Shown piece after piece: positions 39,007-48,037 of a stretch of 64,000 nucleotides of DNA. Below the pieces are notes generated by a model. The model was not told the origin of the DNA. It was given only the letters and a program-made list of their open reading frames with translations, and made no database searches. The stretch covers positions 54,018 to 118,017 of the forward strand of contig JADCGF010000004.1 in assembly GCA_020249145.1 (NCBI GenBank), given 5' to 3'. How positions within the stretch are numbered: the stretch's first letter is position 1; every line of letters starts with the position of its first letter. A program made the translations under genes and the position numbers. This DNA comes from Roseomonas sp. GTDB taxonomy: Bacteria > Pseudomonadota > Alphaproteobacteria > Acetobacterales > Acetobacteraceae.

Positions 39007-42000
39007 TGTCCAGCAATATCACTGGCTTGGCCCCAAGCGTGACCTTTGCCGAAAACACGGTGAACGCCACGCCGCAATTGCTGGATAGCGATGTTGTATT
39101 CACCACAAGCGGCAGCCTGGCTGGGGGGCGGCTGGTGGTTGGTGGCCTGCTGGCCGAGGACCTTGTCTCGATCCTTACGGAAGGCACAGGCGCCGGGCAG
39201 ATCGGCGTCTCCGGCAGCGCTGTAAGTTATGGCGGGGTGGCCATTGGTACCGCTTCGGGCGGTATGGGCGGCGCTTTCACCGTGACCTTCAATAGCGCCG
39301 TCACGGGTGCGGCGGTGGATGCGCTGATCCAGCGGCTGGCCTATGCCAATGTCAGCGATGCGCCAACCGCGACACGCACGCTGACCCTGGATGTGCTGGA
39401 TGCCAACGGGGTGCGGGTGATTGGGCCGCTGGTGCCGGCCTTCACGGCGCTGACCGGTAGCGCCAACCCCTTCGACGGCATTGATTTCGGCGTCAGGAGC
39501 ACACCGAGCTTCGTCGATTTGGATGGCAATGGGCTGCTCGACCTCGTCTCGGGTGCAGGCGACGGCACGCTGCAGGCCTGGCCCAACACGGGCAGTGCGA
39601 CTGCGCCGGCCTTCATCTTCGCGCTGAGCGGCTGGGGCAACCCCTTCGCCGGCATTGATGTTGGCACCAGAAGCACGCCCAGCTTTGTGGATCTGGATGG
39701 CGATGGGCGGCTGGACCTCGTCTCGGGCGCAGAAGACGGCACGCTGCTGGCCTGGCGCAACACGGGCAGCGCGACCGTGCCGGCCTTCACGAGGATGGAT
39801 GGCGTATCAGGCCGCCCCGCCAACCCCTTCAACGGCATTGATGTCGGCTACTGGAGTAAACCGAGCTTCGTTGATCTGGATGGCGATGGGCGGCTCGACC
39901 TCGTCGCGGGCGCAAACGACGGCACGCTGCGGGCCTGGCGCAACACGGGCAGCGCGACCGCGCCGGCCTTCATGGCGCTGACAGGCAGCGCCAACCCCTT
40001 CAACGGCATTGATGTTGGCTTTGCCAGCACACCCAGCTTCGTGGATCTGGATGGCGATGGGCGGCTCGACCTTGTCTCGGGCGAGTTGTACGGCACGCTG
40101 CGGGCGTGGCGCAACACGGGCAGCGCGACCGCGCCGGCCTTCACGGCGCTGACCGGCAGCGCCAACCCCTTCAACGGCATTGATGTCAGCTTCTCCAGCA
40201 CACCCAGCTTCGTGGATCTGGATGGCGATGGGCGGCTCGACCTCGTCTTGGGCGACGAAGGGGGCACGCTGCAGGTCTGGCGCAACACCACGCCGCTGCC
40301 TTCAAGCACGGTCAGCGTCACGGCGCAGAATGACGCGCCGAGCGTCACCTCGGGCGGCACGGCGAGCTTTGCCGAGAATGGCACCGGCACCGCCTATCAG
40401 GCGGTGGGTTCCGACCCTGATGCCGGCACGACGCTTACCTGGACCCTGGGCGGCGCCGATGCGGCGTTGTTCAACATCAGCAGCACCGGCGCGGTGACCT
40501 TCAAGGCAGCGCCCAATTTCGAAGCGCCCGCCGATGCGGGTGGCAATAATGTCTATGACATCACCGTCACGGCGTCAGACGGCACGCTGAGCAGCACGGC
40601 CCGGAATGTGGCGATCTCTGTCACCAATGTTGCGGAAAGCGTCTCGCTGACCGGCTTCGCCTCAAGCGTGACCTTTGCCGAGAATACGGTGAACGCCGCG
40701 CCGCAATTGCTGGATAGCGCCGTAGATTTTACGGCAGGCGATAGCCTGGCGGGGGGGCGGCTGGTGGTTCGTGGCCTGCTGGCCGAGGACCGTGTCTCGA
40801 TCCTTACGGAAGGCAGTGGCGCCGGGCAGATCGGCGTCTCCGGCAGTACTGTAAGTTATGGCGGGGTGGCCATTGGTACGGCTTCGGGCGGTATGGGCGG
40901 CGACTTCACCGTGACCTTCAATAGCGCCGTCACGGGTGCGGCGGTGGATGCGCTGATCCAGCGGCTGGCCTATGCCAATGTCAGCGATGCGCCAACCGCG
41001 GCACGCACACTGACCCTGGATGTGCTGGATGCCGGCGGGGTGGTGGTGAATCTGATGGTGCCGGCCTTCACGGCGCTGACCGGTAGCGCCAATCCCTTCA
41101 ACGGCATTGATGTCGGCGTAAGGAGCACGCCTAGCTTCGTGGACCTCAATGGCGATGGGCGGCTCGACCTCGTCTCGGGCGCAAACGACGGCACCCTGCT
41201 GGCCTGGCGCAATACCGGCAGCGCGGGGGCGCCGGCCTTCACGGCGCTGACCGGTAGCGCCAACCCCTTCAACGGCATTGATGTCGGCTCCTCCAGCACG
41301 CCCAGCTTCGTTGATCTGGACGGCGACGGGCGGCTCGACCTCGTCTCGGGCGAGTTCTACGGCAGGCTGCTGGCCTGGCGCAACACCGGCAGCGCGGCAG
41401 CGCCGGTCTTCACGGCGCTGACCGGCAGCGCCAACCCCTTCAACGGCATTGATGTCGGCAACAGGAGTACACCGAGCTTCGTCGATCTGGATGGCGATGG
41501 GCGGCTCGACCTCGTCTCGGGCGAGTTGTACGGTACGCTGCGGGCCTGGCGCAACACGGGCAGCACGACAGCGCCGGCCTTTACGGAGCTGACCGGCAGC
41601 GCCAACCCCTTCAACGGCATTGATGTTGGCTTTTCCAGCACGCCAAGCTTCCTGGATCTGGATGGCGATGGGCGGCTCGACCTCGTCTCGGGCGAGGAAT
41701 TCGGCGCGCTGCTGGCCTTGCGCAACACCATGCCGCTGCCTTCAGTCACGGTCACCGTCACCGCGCAGAACGAAGCACCCAGCGTCACCTCCGGCGGCAC
41801 GGCGAGCTTTGCCGAGAATGGTACGGGGATTGTGTATCAGGCAGTGGGTTCTCATCCTGAGGGCGCGACGCTGAGTTGGAGCCTGGGCGGCGCAGATGCT
41901 GCCCTGTTCAATATCAACGCCACCTCCGGCGCGGTGACCTTCAAGGCAGCGCCCAATTTCGAAGCGCCAGGCGATACGGGCGGCAATAATGTCTATGACA

Positions 42001-42494
42001 TCACCGTCACAGCTTCGGACGGGGCGCTGAGTAGCAGCCGGAATGTCGCCATTAATGTGACGGATGTGTCTGGAGCGACGCAGAATGGCACGGCGGGGCC
42101 TGATGCGCTGACAGTGGGGGTGGGGGCTGAGAATGGGCGGCTAAACGGCCTTGGTGGCAATGACACACTGACAGGCGGTGCGGGCCGCGACACATTGGAT
42201 GGCGGCGGCGGAAATGATGTCTTCGTCATAAGTGACTCCCTGGACCTGATCATCGAAACCGCGGCAGGGGGCGCGGATACCATCATCACCTCCGTCAGCA
42301 TGACCATGCCCGATCATGTGGAGACGCTTCGGATCGCGGCTGGTATTTCCGGCATCACCATAACGGGTGGCGCAGGCAATGACATGCTGATCGGCAATGG
42401 GCTGTCCAATAACTTCAATGGCGGCGCGGGTGATGATGTCATCCTGGCGGGCAATGTGACGGTTGCGGATATTCACGCGCTATTCACGACATAG
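39006..42494 (+). CDS. Large VCBS/FG-GAP and cadherin-like repeat protein with C-terminal RTX motifs
   Basis: A 1162-residue acidic, Cys-poor protein without N-terminal signal. Two similar super-units are present: an AENTVNAxPQLLDS domain, then FG-GAP-like repeats of 57 residues (five in the first unit, four in the second) with the Ca2+-binding core PSFVDLDGDGRLDLVSG, then a cadherin-like domain (SFAENGTGTAYQAVGSDPDA, NNVYDITVTASDG). The last 130 residues carry RTX nonapeptides such as GGNDTLTGGAGRDTLDGGGG. These point to type I secretion and Ca2+-dependent folding. The C-terminus ends rather abruptly (VTVADIHALFTT). No HlyB/HlyD/TolC genes are near. It is likely an adhesin or extracellular binding protein; ligand unknown. 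Confidence 0.85.
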   Translation: MSSNITGLAPSVTFAENTVNATPQLLDSDVVFTTSGSLAGGRLVVGGLLAEDLVSILTEGTGAGQIGVSGSAVSYGGVAIGTASGGMGGAFTVTFNSAVTGAAVDALIQRLAYANVSDAPTATRTLTLDVLDANGVRVIGPLVPAFTALTGSANPFDGIDFGVRSTPSFVDLDGNGLLDLVSGAGDGTLQAWPNTGSATAPAFIFALSGWGNPFAGIDVGTRSTPSFVDLDGDGRLDLVSGAEDGTLLAWRNTGSATVPAFTRMDGVSGRPANPFNGIDVGYWSKPSFVDLDGDGRLDLVAGANDGTLRAWRNTGSATAPAFMALTGSANPFNGIDVGFASTPSFVDLDGDGRLDLVSGELYGTLRAWRNTGSATAPAFTALTGSANPFNGIDVSFSSTPSFVDLDGDGRLDLVLGDEGGTLQVWRNTTPLPSSTVSVTAQNDAPSVTSGGTASFAENGTGTAYQAVGSDPDAGTTLTWTLGGADAALFNISSTGAVTFKAAPNFEAPADAGGNNVYDITVTASDGTLSSTARNVAISVTNVAESVSLTGFASSVTFAENTVNAAPQLLDSAVDFTAGDSLAGGRLVVRGLLAEDRVSILTEGSGAGQIGVSGSTVSYGGVAIGTASGGMGGDFTVTFNSAVTGAAVDALIQRLAYANVSDAPTAARTLTLDVLDAGGVVVNLMVPAFTALTGSANPFNGIDVGVRSTPSFVDLNGDGRLDLVSGANDGTLLAWRNTGSAGAPAFTALTGSANPFNGIDVGSSSTPSFVDLDGDGRLDLVSGEFYGRLLAWRNTGSAAAPVFTALTGSANPFNGIDVGNRSTPSFVDLDGDGRLDLVSGELYGTLRAWRNTGSTTAPAFTELTGSANPFNGIDVGFSSTPSFLDLDGDGRLDLVSGEEFGALLALRNTMPLPSVTVTVTAQNEAPSVTSGGTASFAENGTGIVYQAVGSHPEGATLSWSLGGADAALFNINATSGAVTFKAAPNFEAPGDTGGNNVYDITVTASDGALSSSRNVAINVTDVSGATQNGTAGPDALTVGVGAENGRLNGLGGNDTLTGGAGRDTLDGGGGNDVFVISDSLDLIIETAAGGADTIITSVSMTMPDHVETLRIAAGISGITITGGAGNDMLIGNGLSNNFNGGAGDDVILAGNVTVADIHALFTT
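39441..40296 (+). repeat. Tandem 171-bp coding repeats, first block (five units)
   Basis: Units begin near 39441, 39612, 39786, 39969 and 40140. Each encodes about 57 residues (61 in the third) built on ALTGSANPFNGIDVG, then PSFVDLDGDGRLDLVSG and LRAWRNTGSATAP. DNA similarity is high, so unit number could change by recombination. Confidence 0.85.
41067..41735 (+). repeat. Tandem 171-bp coding repeats, second block (four units)
   Basis: Units begin near 41067, 41238, 41409 and 41580 with exact 171-bp spacing. They match the first block closely and follow a second copy of the AENTVN domain. This indicates duplication of a segment of over 1 kb inside the gene. Confidence 0.85.
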
Positions 42495-42557
42495 GGCGAT
42501 CATGGGACCTGACCCGCCAGGAAAGGCCCCATCGTCGCTTGCGCCTATACCGCAAAC

Positions 42558-43535
42558 TCACTCCCGCGGGATCCCCGCCTTTTCGATCACATCACGCCAA
42601 AGCGGCACTTCGCGCGCAATGCGTTGCGCGAGCCCCTCCGGCCCGCGCGCATTCAGCGTGAAGCCAGCGCCGAGCAGGCGATTTTTTGTCTCGGCTTCGT
42701 TCAACAGAGCGATCGTCACCTGCGCCAGACGATCCAGAATGGCCTGCGGCGTGCCGGCAGGTGCCAGCAAGCCCTGGAAGGTCTCTGAGACAAACCCATC
42801 ATAGCCAAGCTCCACCATGGTCGGCAGATCGGGCAGATCATGCCAGCGCTGCTCCCCGGTGATGGCCAAGGCGCGGAGCGTGCCGGCCTTGATCAGCGCA
42901 TGCGCCGGCGGCAGGGCGGCCACACCAATCGGCGTGGTGCCGGAAAGCACCGCTTGCACCGCCTGCGCCGCGCTTTGATGCGTGACCTGCACCAATTCAA
43001 TGCCTGTGCGTAGCCGCAGCAATTCGGCGGTCAGATGCGGCGTGGAACCAAGCCCCGGATTGGCAATATTGAGCCCGCCCGGTGTCGCCTTGGCGCGTGC
43101 CACAAGATCAGCAACCGAAGTGATGCCGCTATCCGGCCTGGTCAGGATGGTATTGGGCGAAGCCCCCAATTCCGTGATCGGCGCGAAATCCTTCGTGATG
43201 TCATAGCCAGGGTTGCGAAACAGCGTCGGGTTCACGACGAAACCGGTGGACGTCACCAGCAGCGTGTAGCCATCGGGCGCGCTGCGTGCCGCATGGGCAA
43301 TGCCGACATTGCCGCTGGCGCCGGGGCGGTTTTCCACGACAACCGGCCTGCCAAGCGCCGCCGCAAGCCCAGGTGCAATGACGCGCGCCATGACATCAGT
43401 GGGACCACCTGGCCCGAAGGGCACCACTAGGCGAATGCTGCGCGATGGCCAAACATCGGCACTTTGCGCACGGGCCAAAGCGGGTGCGGTCAGAAGCCCC
43501 AAGGCGGCACGGCGTGTCAGACGCAAATCGGCCAT
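42558..43535 (-). CDS. Bug/TctC-type substrate-binding protein
   Basis: A 325-residue periplasmic receptor. The signal peptide MADLRLTRRAALGLLTAPAL (cleavage near ARAQ) has a twin-Arg. The mature part begins VWPSRSIRLVVPFGPGGPTD and has VVENRPGASGNVGIAHAA, DGYTLL and NPGLGSTPHLTAELLRL. It is quite like the Bug protein at 206-1183, including the shared FVVNP and GASPN segments, so they may bind related ligands. No TctA/TctB nearby. Sits between the RTX gene (convergent) and the zinc transporter. Confidence 0.9.
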   Translation of the reverse strand: MADLRLTRRAALGLLTAPALARAQSADVWPSRSIRLVVPFGPGGPTDVMARVIAPGLAAALGRPVVVENRPGASGNVGIAHAARSAPDGYTLLVTSTGFVVNPTLFRNPGYDITKDFAPITELGASPNTILTRPDSGITSVADLVARAKATPGGLNIANPGLGSTPHLTAELLRLRTGIELVQVTHQSAAQAVQAVLSGTTPIGVAALPPAHALIKAGTLRALAITGEQRWHDLPDLPTMVELGYDGFVSETFQGLLAPAGTPQAILDRLAQVTIALLNEAETKNRLLGAGFTLNARGPEGLAQRIAREVPLWRDVIEKAGIPRE

Positions 43536-43623
43536 GGTGGTGATCTCCCTTTCTTGCCACGCGTATTCGAGCGACTTTGGGGAAAGGCTGAAACCGGATC
43601 AGGCCAAGGTCAAGCGCGCAAAA

Positions 43624-44490
43624 CTACCCGGTCAAATGTCGCCGCCGGATCACGCGCTGTGCCAGCCCATCCACCGGGCCAAACATCATCGAAACTGCCC
43701 AGGCAAGCCCCGCCATCAGCACAATCGCGGGGCCCGTTGGCAGATCGGCGTGATAGGACAGCAACAGACCAATCACGCTGGAAGCCAAGGCAATAATGCA
43801 AGCGGCATAGACCATTCCGGCAATCTCCGCCGCCCAATGCCGCGCGGCAATGGCGGGCAGCATCATCAACCCAACGGCCATCAGCGTGCCCAAAGCCAAA
43901 AAGGCCGAGAGCATGTTCAGCACCACAAGCCCCATGAAAACCAAATGCCATAACCCGCCGCGCGCGCCGGTGGCCGCGGCAAAGGCCGGGTCAAAACATT
44001 CCAGCACCAAAGGCCGCCAGCCAATCGCAAGGCTTACCAGCGTCAGCGTCGCAACGCCGGCCATCAGCAAAAGTGCGGCATCATCCACCCCAAGCACGCT
44101 GCCAAACAGGATATGCTTCAAATCTCCCGCACCACCGCCCATGGATATCAGCGCAACGCCAAGCCCAAGCGCCAGCAGATAAAGCGCCGCCAGCGTCGCA
44201 TCTTCCCGCCCGCCGGTAACCCGCGCCAGCGCGCCGGCACCGACCGCCACCAAAAGCCCCGCGACCAGGCCACCAAACCACAGCGCGGGTACGGAAAGCC
44301 CCGCGATCAGGAACGCCACCGCAACACCCGGCAGCGCGCCATGGGAAAGGACATCAGCCGTCAGGCTCATCCGGCGCAGCATCAGGAAAACGCCAAGCGG
44401 TGGTGCTGCGATGGCAAGGGCGAGTGACCCCACCAAGGCGCGGCGCATGAAACCAAATTCGATGAAGGGGGCGAAAAGCGCCTCAATCAT
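43624..44490 (-). CDS. znuB: Metal (zinc-type) ABC transporter permease
   Basis: ABC-3 family inner-membrane permease, 288 residues from ATG 44490 (MIEALFAPFIEFGFMRRALV); ATG 44505 or a TTG farther upstream would lengthen it. Seven to eight hydrophobic helices. Typical segments are LMLRRMSLTADVLSHGALPG near the start and GTLMAVGLMMLPAIAARHWA near the end. With znuC upstream and a Zur-like box ahead of the operon, zinc uptake is most likely; manganese permeases share the family. No ZnuA gene lies in the window. Confidence 0.88.
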   Translation of the reverse strand: MIEALFAPFIEFGFMRRALVGSLALAIAAPPLGVFLMLRRMSLTADVLSHGALPGVAVAFLIAGLSVPALWFGGLVAGLLVAVGAGALARVTGGREDATLAALYLLALGLGVALISMGGGAGDLKHILFGSVLGVDDAALLLMAGVATLTLVSLAIGWRPLVLECFDPAFAAATGARGGLWHLVFMGLVVLNMLSAFLALGTLMAVGLMMLPAIAARHWAAEIAGMVYAACIIALASSVIGLLLSYHADLPTGPAIVLMAGLAWAVSMMFGPVDGLAQRVIRRRHLTG

Positions 44491-44558
44491 GGCGGGCCGG
44501 AGCATTTTCAAGCCAAGTGGCACACTTGGCGGCTCGGAAAATGCGACCAAACAATAAT

Positions 44559-44602
44559 CTAGAGCGGTTGCCGTGAACGAAGGTGAACGGAAATCGCTCT
44601 AG
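44559..44602. repeat. Palindromic element between znuC and znuB
   Basis: CTAGAGCG (44559-44566) and CGCTCTAG (44595-44602) are perfect inverted arms. An inner CCGT/ACGG pair strengthens the hairpin. It lies just after the znuC stop. REP-like palindromes with this CTAGAGCG start are common in alphaproteobacterial genomes (general knowledge). It may affect mRNA stability between the two genes. Confidence 0.6.
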
Positions 44603-44603
44603 T

Positions 44604-45341
44604 TTAAGCCGCGCGCTCACAAGCCTCAGCCTCATCTGCCCAGCCTTCGGCCATTTGCCGCGCCTTGAGGCGATTGGCGGGCGAGAGCGCCTGTTCGGTC
44701 GGCCCCCAGGCGATCAGATCCCGCGCGAGCAAAAGCGTTTCCGGAAATTCCCGCGCCACCAGATCAAGATCATGCAAAACGGCAATCACCGTGCGGCCTT
44801 CGCCATGCCATTGCCTTATCAGCCGCAGCAGATCGGCGGCGGTTTTCGCATCCACCGCATTGAAGGGCTCATCGAGCAACAGGATATCGGCATCCTGCAC
44901 CAAAAGCCGCGCAAATAGCAGGCGCTGCATCTGCCCGGCGGAGAGGCTGCCGACCGGGCGCTTCGCCAGCCCGGCAAGGCCCACGGCGGCGAGGGCCTGA
45001 TCAACGCGCATGTGCTCCTCGGCGGGCACGGCCCGGAAGGCGCCGATGCGCGGCCATAGCCCCTGCATCACCACATCGCGGCAGCCAATCGGAAAGGCGC
45101 GGTCCAAAGCGGCCAATTGCGGCAGCAGGGCGATGCGTGCCTTACCCTCATGGGCAATACGCCCGGATTCCGGCTGATGCAGCCCGGCCAAAGCGCGCAG
45201 CAGCGTGGATTTTCCCGCGCCATTCGGCCCGACAATCGCCGTCAGGCTACCTGGCGCAAACCGGCCCGATAGGTGATGCACCGCCGGGCGGCGGCCATGG
45301 CACATGGTCAGGTCCGCAAGGGTCAAAGCCGCAGGCGTCAT
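44604..45341 (-). CDS. znuC: Metal (zinc-type) ABC transporter ATP-binding protein
   Basis: Cytoplasmic ATPase of 245 residues starting at 45341 (MTPAALTLADLTMCHGRRPA). Walker A is VGPNGAGKSTLLRALAG, the signature is VGSLSAGQMQRLLFARLL, Walker B is DILLLDEPFNAVD, and the switch His is in VIAVLHDLDLV. SLSAGQ is the metal-ABC form of LSGGQ. The ATG overlaps the stop of a 37-codon upstream frame (ATGA). Powers the ZnuB permease. Zinc is inferred from the upstream operator. Confidence 0.9.
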   Translation of the reverse strand: MTPAALTLADLTMCHGRRPAVHHLSGRFAPGSLTAIVGPNGAGKSTLLRALAGLHQPESGRIAHEGKARIALLPQLAALDRAFPIGCRDVVMQGLWPRIGAFRAVPAEEHMRVDQALAAVGLAGLAKRPVGSLSAGQMQRLLFARLLVQDADILLLDEPFNAVDAKTAADLLRLIRQWHGEGRTVIAVLHDLDLVAREFPETLLLARDLIAWGPTEQALSPANRLKARQMAEGWADEAEACERAA

Positions 45342-45451
45342 GTCGCAAGCGCCCAGGCAACCCCGGCCCACAGCAGGGCGGCAAGCAGGGCCGAAAGGCC
45401 AAGCCGCGCGGCAATGCCGGCAGAAAGGGCAAGGGGGTTCGGGAAACTCAT
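45338..45451 (-). CDS. Possible 37-residue membrane peptide upstream of znuC
   Basis: ATG 45451 opens MSFPNPLALSAGIAARLGLS and continues ALLAALLWAGVAWALAT, one hydrophobic helix. Its TGA (45338-45340) overlaps the znuC ATG, a sign of translational coupling. There is no RBS, and the Zur-like box lies only 3 bp upstream of the ATG, so it would need near-leaderless translation. Real existence is uncertain. Confidence 0.35.
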   Translation of the reverse strand: MSFPNPLALSAGIAARLGLSALLAALLWAGVAWALAT

Positions 45452-45453
45452 GG

Positions 45454-45471
45454 GTTCTGATATAACATAAC
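45454..45471. promoter_or_regulatory. Zur-box-like operator
   Basis: GTTCTGATATAACATAAC agrees at 16 of 18 positions with the perfect palindrome GTTATGTTATAACATAAC, the pattern of alphaproteobacterial Zur sites as I know it. It lies upstream of the 37-codon frame and znuCB, where zinc repression is expected. A zur gene is not in the window. Confidence 0.6.
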
Positions 45472-45572
45472 ACTCGATCCTGCCAAGCCATGAGCCTCGG
45501 CACGTCAGGATTTCACGCAATCATCGCCAAAGCGTCATTGCGGCGCCATGAACCGCGCGCTAACGGACGGCC

Positions 45573-46496
45573 ATGGAAGCTCTCTCGCGTAATCCGGAAG
45601 AAGCCCTGAAGCCGCGTCGCAAGATGCGCATAAAGCCGCTGCGCTTCAAGCCTTTCATGCCAGGTGAAGCCTGGGGCGATATCATGGAACCGCGCCCGCT
45701 TGGGGGACGGATTCGCGCCATTCGCCGCATCATCAGCGCGCTGATCTGGACGCTGATCGCCATTCCCATTCAAGCCGTGCTCATGCTGCTGCCGGGCCAG
45801 GCCAAGATCAGCTTTGGCTGCTTCTATCATCGGGTGTTCTGTTGGCTGATCGGTCTCAAGGTGCAGGTGGTGGGCAAGGTATCTGACAAGCCGGCCACGC
45901 TTTTCCTGCCCAATCATTCCTCCTGGCTGGATATTCTCGTGCTGGGCTCCGTGCTGCGGGCGAGCTTTGTTTCGAAATCCGAGGTCGGGCAATGGCCGGT
46001 GGTGGGCATCATCGCCAAGCTGGGCCGGACGGTCTTTGTCAGCCGCCGCCGCTCCTCAACCGTGCTCCGCGAAGCCGATACCATGCGCGAAAGGCTTCAA
46101 GCGGGCGATAGCCTGATCCTCTTCGCTGAGGGCACCAGCAATGACGGCACGCGGGTGCTGCCTTTCCGGTCTGCCTTTTTGGCAGCCGCCGCTGATGCCA
46201 AGGCGGTGCAGCCGATCTCCCTGGTCTATGATCGGCTAGGCGGCTTGCCGGCCTGCCGGCGGGATCGGCCACTTTTCGCCTGGTATGGGGATATGGACAT
46301 CGCCTCCCATTTCTGGCGCATTGCGCGCCGTTCCGGGGCGCGGGCGACCGTTCTGCTGCATCAACCTGCCGACCCCGCCACAATGCCGGATCGCAAGGTC
46401 CTGACGGCGGCGGTGAGCGATGTGGTCGCCGCCGGTGCGGCGCAATTGCGACAGAACCGACCAGCCACGCCGCTTTTCCTGAATGTGCCGCGATAA
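45573..46496 (+). CDS. plsC: 1-acyl-sn-glycerol-3-phosphate acyltransferase-like (PlsC family)
   Basis: A 307-residue membrane-associated acyltransferase that makes phosphatidic acid or related lipids. After a basic N-terminus there is a hydrophobic helix (IISALIWTLIAIPIQAVLML). The catalytic motif NHSSWLD (H-x4-D) is near residue 115. The acceptor-binding motif FAEGTSNDG is near residue 190. Between them lies the GRTVFVSRRRSSTVLREAD segment. Could instead be an ornithine-lipid acyltransferase (OlsA), which shares these motifs. Confidence 0.85.
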   Translation: MEALSRNPEEALKPRRKMRIKPLRFKPFMPGEAWGDIMEPRPLGGRIRAIRRIISALIWTLIAIPIQAVLMLLPGQAKISFGCFYHRVFCWLIGLKVQVVGKVSDKPATLFLPNHSSWLDILVLGSVLRASFVSKSEVGQWPVVGIIAKLGRTVFVSRRRSSTVLREADTMRERLQAGDSLILFAEGTSNDGTRVLPFRSAFLAAAADAKAVQPISLVYDRLGGLPACRRDRPLFAWYGDMDIASHFWRIARRSGARATVLLHQPADPATMPDRKVLTAAVSDVVAAGAAQLRQNRPATPLFLNVPR

Positions 46497-46651
46497 ACCC
46501 TTGACCCGACGCGGCGGGAGACTCCAGGTTGTTGTTATGGGTTTTGGCACCTTGATTCGCCCTTTCGGGTCTTGGCGCGCTTGACCAGCGCAGCCGACCT
46601 GCTCATTTCCCCCGTCTCGCCCCGTGCTGGGGCGACGGAGGCCTGGATTTC

Positions 46652-48037
46652 ATGACCGATCGCCAGGGCACCCCTCCAAGGAAGCGGCTTTTGATCCGCA
46701 CCTGGGGTTGCCAGATGAATGTTTATGACAGCGCGCGCATGGCGGATGTGCTGGCACCCCTTGGCTATGCGCCCACGGAAGTGGCGGAGGATGCCGATAT
46801 GGTCATCCTCAATACCTGCCATATCCGCGAGAAAGCGACCGAGAAGGTGTTTTCCGATCTGGGCCGGCTGCGCGAAGCCAAGGCCGCCCGGGGTGGGGAC
46901 ATGATCGTCGCCGTCGCTGGCTGTGTTGCCCAGGCCGAAGGGGCGGAAATCACCGCCCGCGCCCCCTGGGTGGATATCGTGCTCGGGCCGCAATCCTATC
47001 ATCGCCTGCCGGAGATGGTGGCGCGTGCCTCCCGCGCGGCGGGTGCCGTGATTGAAACCGAATTCCCGGTGGATGGCAAATTCGATCATTTGCCGGAACA
47101 GGCGGCGCCGCAGGGTGTCACCGCCTTCCTGACCGTGCAGGAAGGCTGTGACAAATTCTGCTCCTTCTGCGTGGTGCCCTATACGCGCGGTGCGGAATAT
47201 TCGCGCCCGGCGGCGGCGGTGATTGCGGAAGCCAAGCGCCTGGTGGCTTTGGGCGCGCGCGAGGTCACGCTGCTCGGGCAGAATGTGAATGCCTATCATG
47301 GCGAAGGGCCGGATGGCGGGGCTTGGTCGCTCGCGCGGCTTTTGCTGGCCTTGGCTGAAATTCCTGGGCTTGATCGCTTGCGCTACACAACTTCCCACCC
47401 GCGCGACATGGGCGATGATTTGATTGCGGCGCATCGCGATATTCCGGCGCTGATGCCGTTTTTGCATCTGCCGGTGCAGTCGGGGTCGGATCGCATCCTG
47501 AAGATGATGAACCGCGGCCATACGGTGGCGGATTATCTGGCGCTGATCGAAAAGCTGCGCGCGGCGCGGCCTGATCTGGCCCTGTCTTCCGATTTCATCG
47601 CGGGCCATCCGGGTGAGAGTGATGCAGATCACCGCGCCACGCTGAAACTGATCCAGGATATCGGCTTCGCCTCCGCCTTTTCCTTCCGCTATTCCGCGCG
47701 CCCTGGCACGCCGGCGGCTGGCATGGCGGGGATGGTGGATGAAGCCCTGGCAGATGAACGCCTTCAGGAAATCCAGGCGCTTCTGCGGGATCAGCAATAC
47801 CGCTTCAATCAAAGCCGCGCGGGTATGGACATTCCCGTTCTAGTGACCGGCCCCGGTCGGCATCCGGGGCAAATGGCCGGGCGTTCGCCCTGGTTGCAGC
47901 CGGTGCATTTCCCGGCTGCGGGGGACCTCACCGGCCAAATCGTGATGGTCCGAGTCACCACCACGAATCCCAATTCCCTCGGTGGGGAGCTTCCCGCTGA
48001 TTCCAAACCCCAAGCATCGGAGAGAGACGCCGCTTGA
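46652..48037 (+). CDS. miaB: tRNA-2-methylthio-N6-dimethylallyladenosine synthase MiaB
   Basis: Radical-SAM methylthiotransferase of 461 residues modifying A37 of tRNAs. The N-terminal UPF0004 domain has its three cluster Cys in [26 protein letters not shown] and [12 protein letters not shown]. The radical-SAM CxxxCxxC is in [16 protein letters not shown] (about residues 166-182). A C-terminal TRAM domain follows (ILVTGPG-like beta region). GGAGG lies upstream of the ATG. The phoH TTG start overlaps its stop. First gene of the conserved miaB-phoH-ybeY-corC-lnt block. Confidence 0.97.
   Translation: MTDRQGTPPRKRLLIRTWGCQMNVYDSARMADVLAPLGYAPTEVAEDADMVILNTCHIREKATEKVFSDLGRLREAKAARGGDMIVAVAGCVAQAEGAEITARAPWVDIVLGPQSYHRLPEMVARASRAAGAVIETEFPVDGKFDHLPEQAAPQGVTAFLTVQEGCDKFCSFCVVPYTRGAEYSRPAAAVIAEAKRLVALGAREVTLLGQNVNAYHGEGPDGGAWSLARLLLALAEIPGLDRLRYTTSHPRDMGDDLIAAHRDIPALMPFLHLPVQSGSDRILKMMNRGHTVADYLALIEKLRAARPDLALSSDFIAGHPGESDADHRATLKLIQDIGFASAFSFRYSARPGTPAAGMAGMVDEALADERLQEIQALLRDQQYRFNQSRAGMDIPVLVTGPGRHPGQMAGRSPWLQPVHFPAAGDLTGQIVMVRVTTTNPNSLGGELPADSKPQASERDAA

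Noticed and set aside
39441..41735. Regular DNA repeats read as a CRISPR or satellite array
   Set aside because: The repeats are in frame, encode a Ca2+-binding propeller motif, and have no unique spacers.
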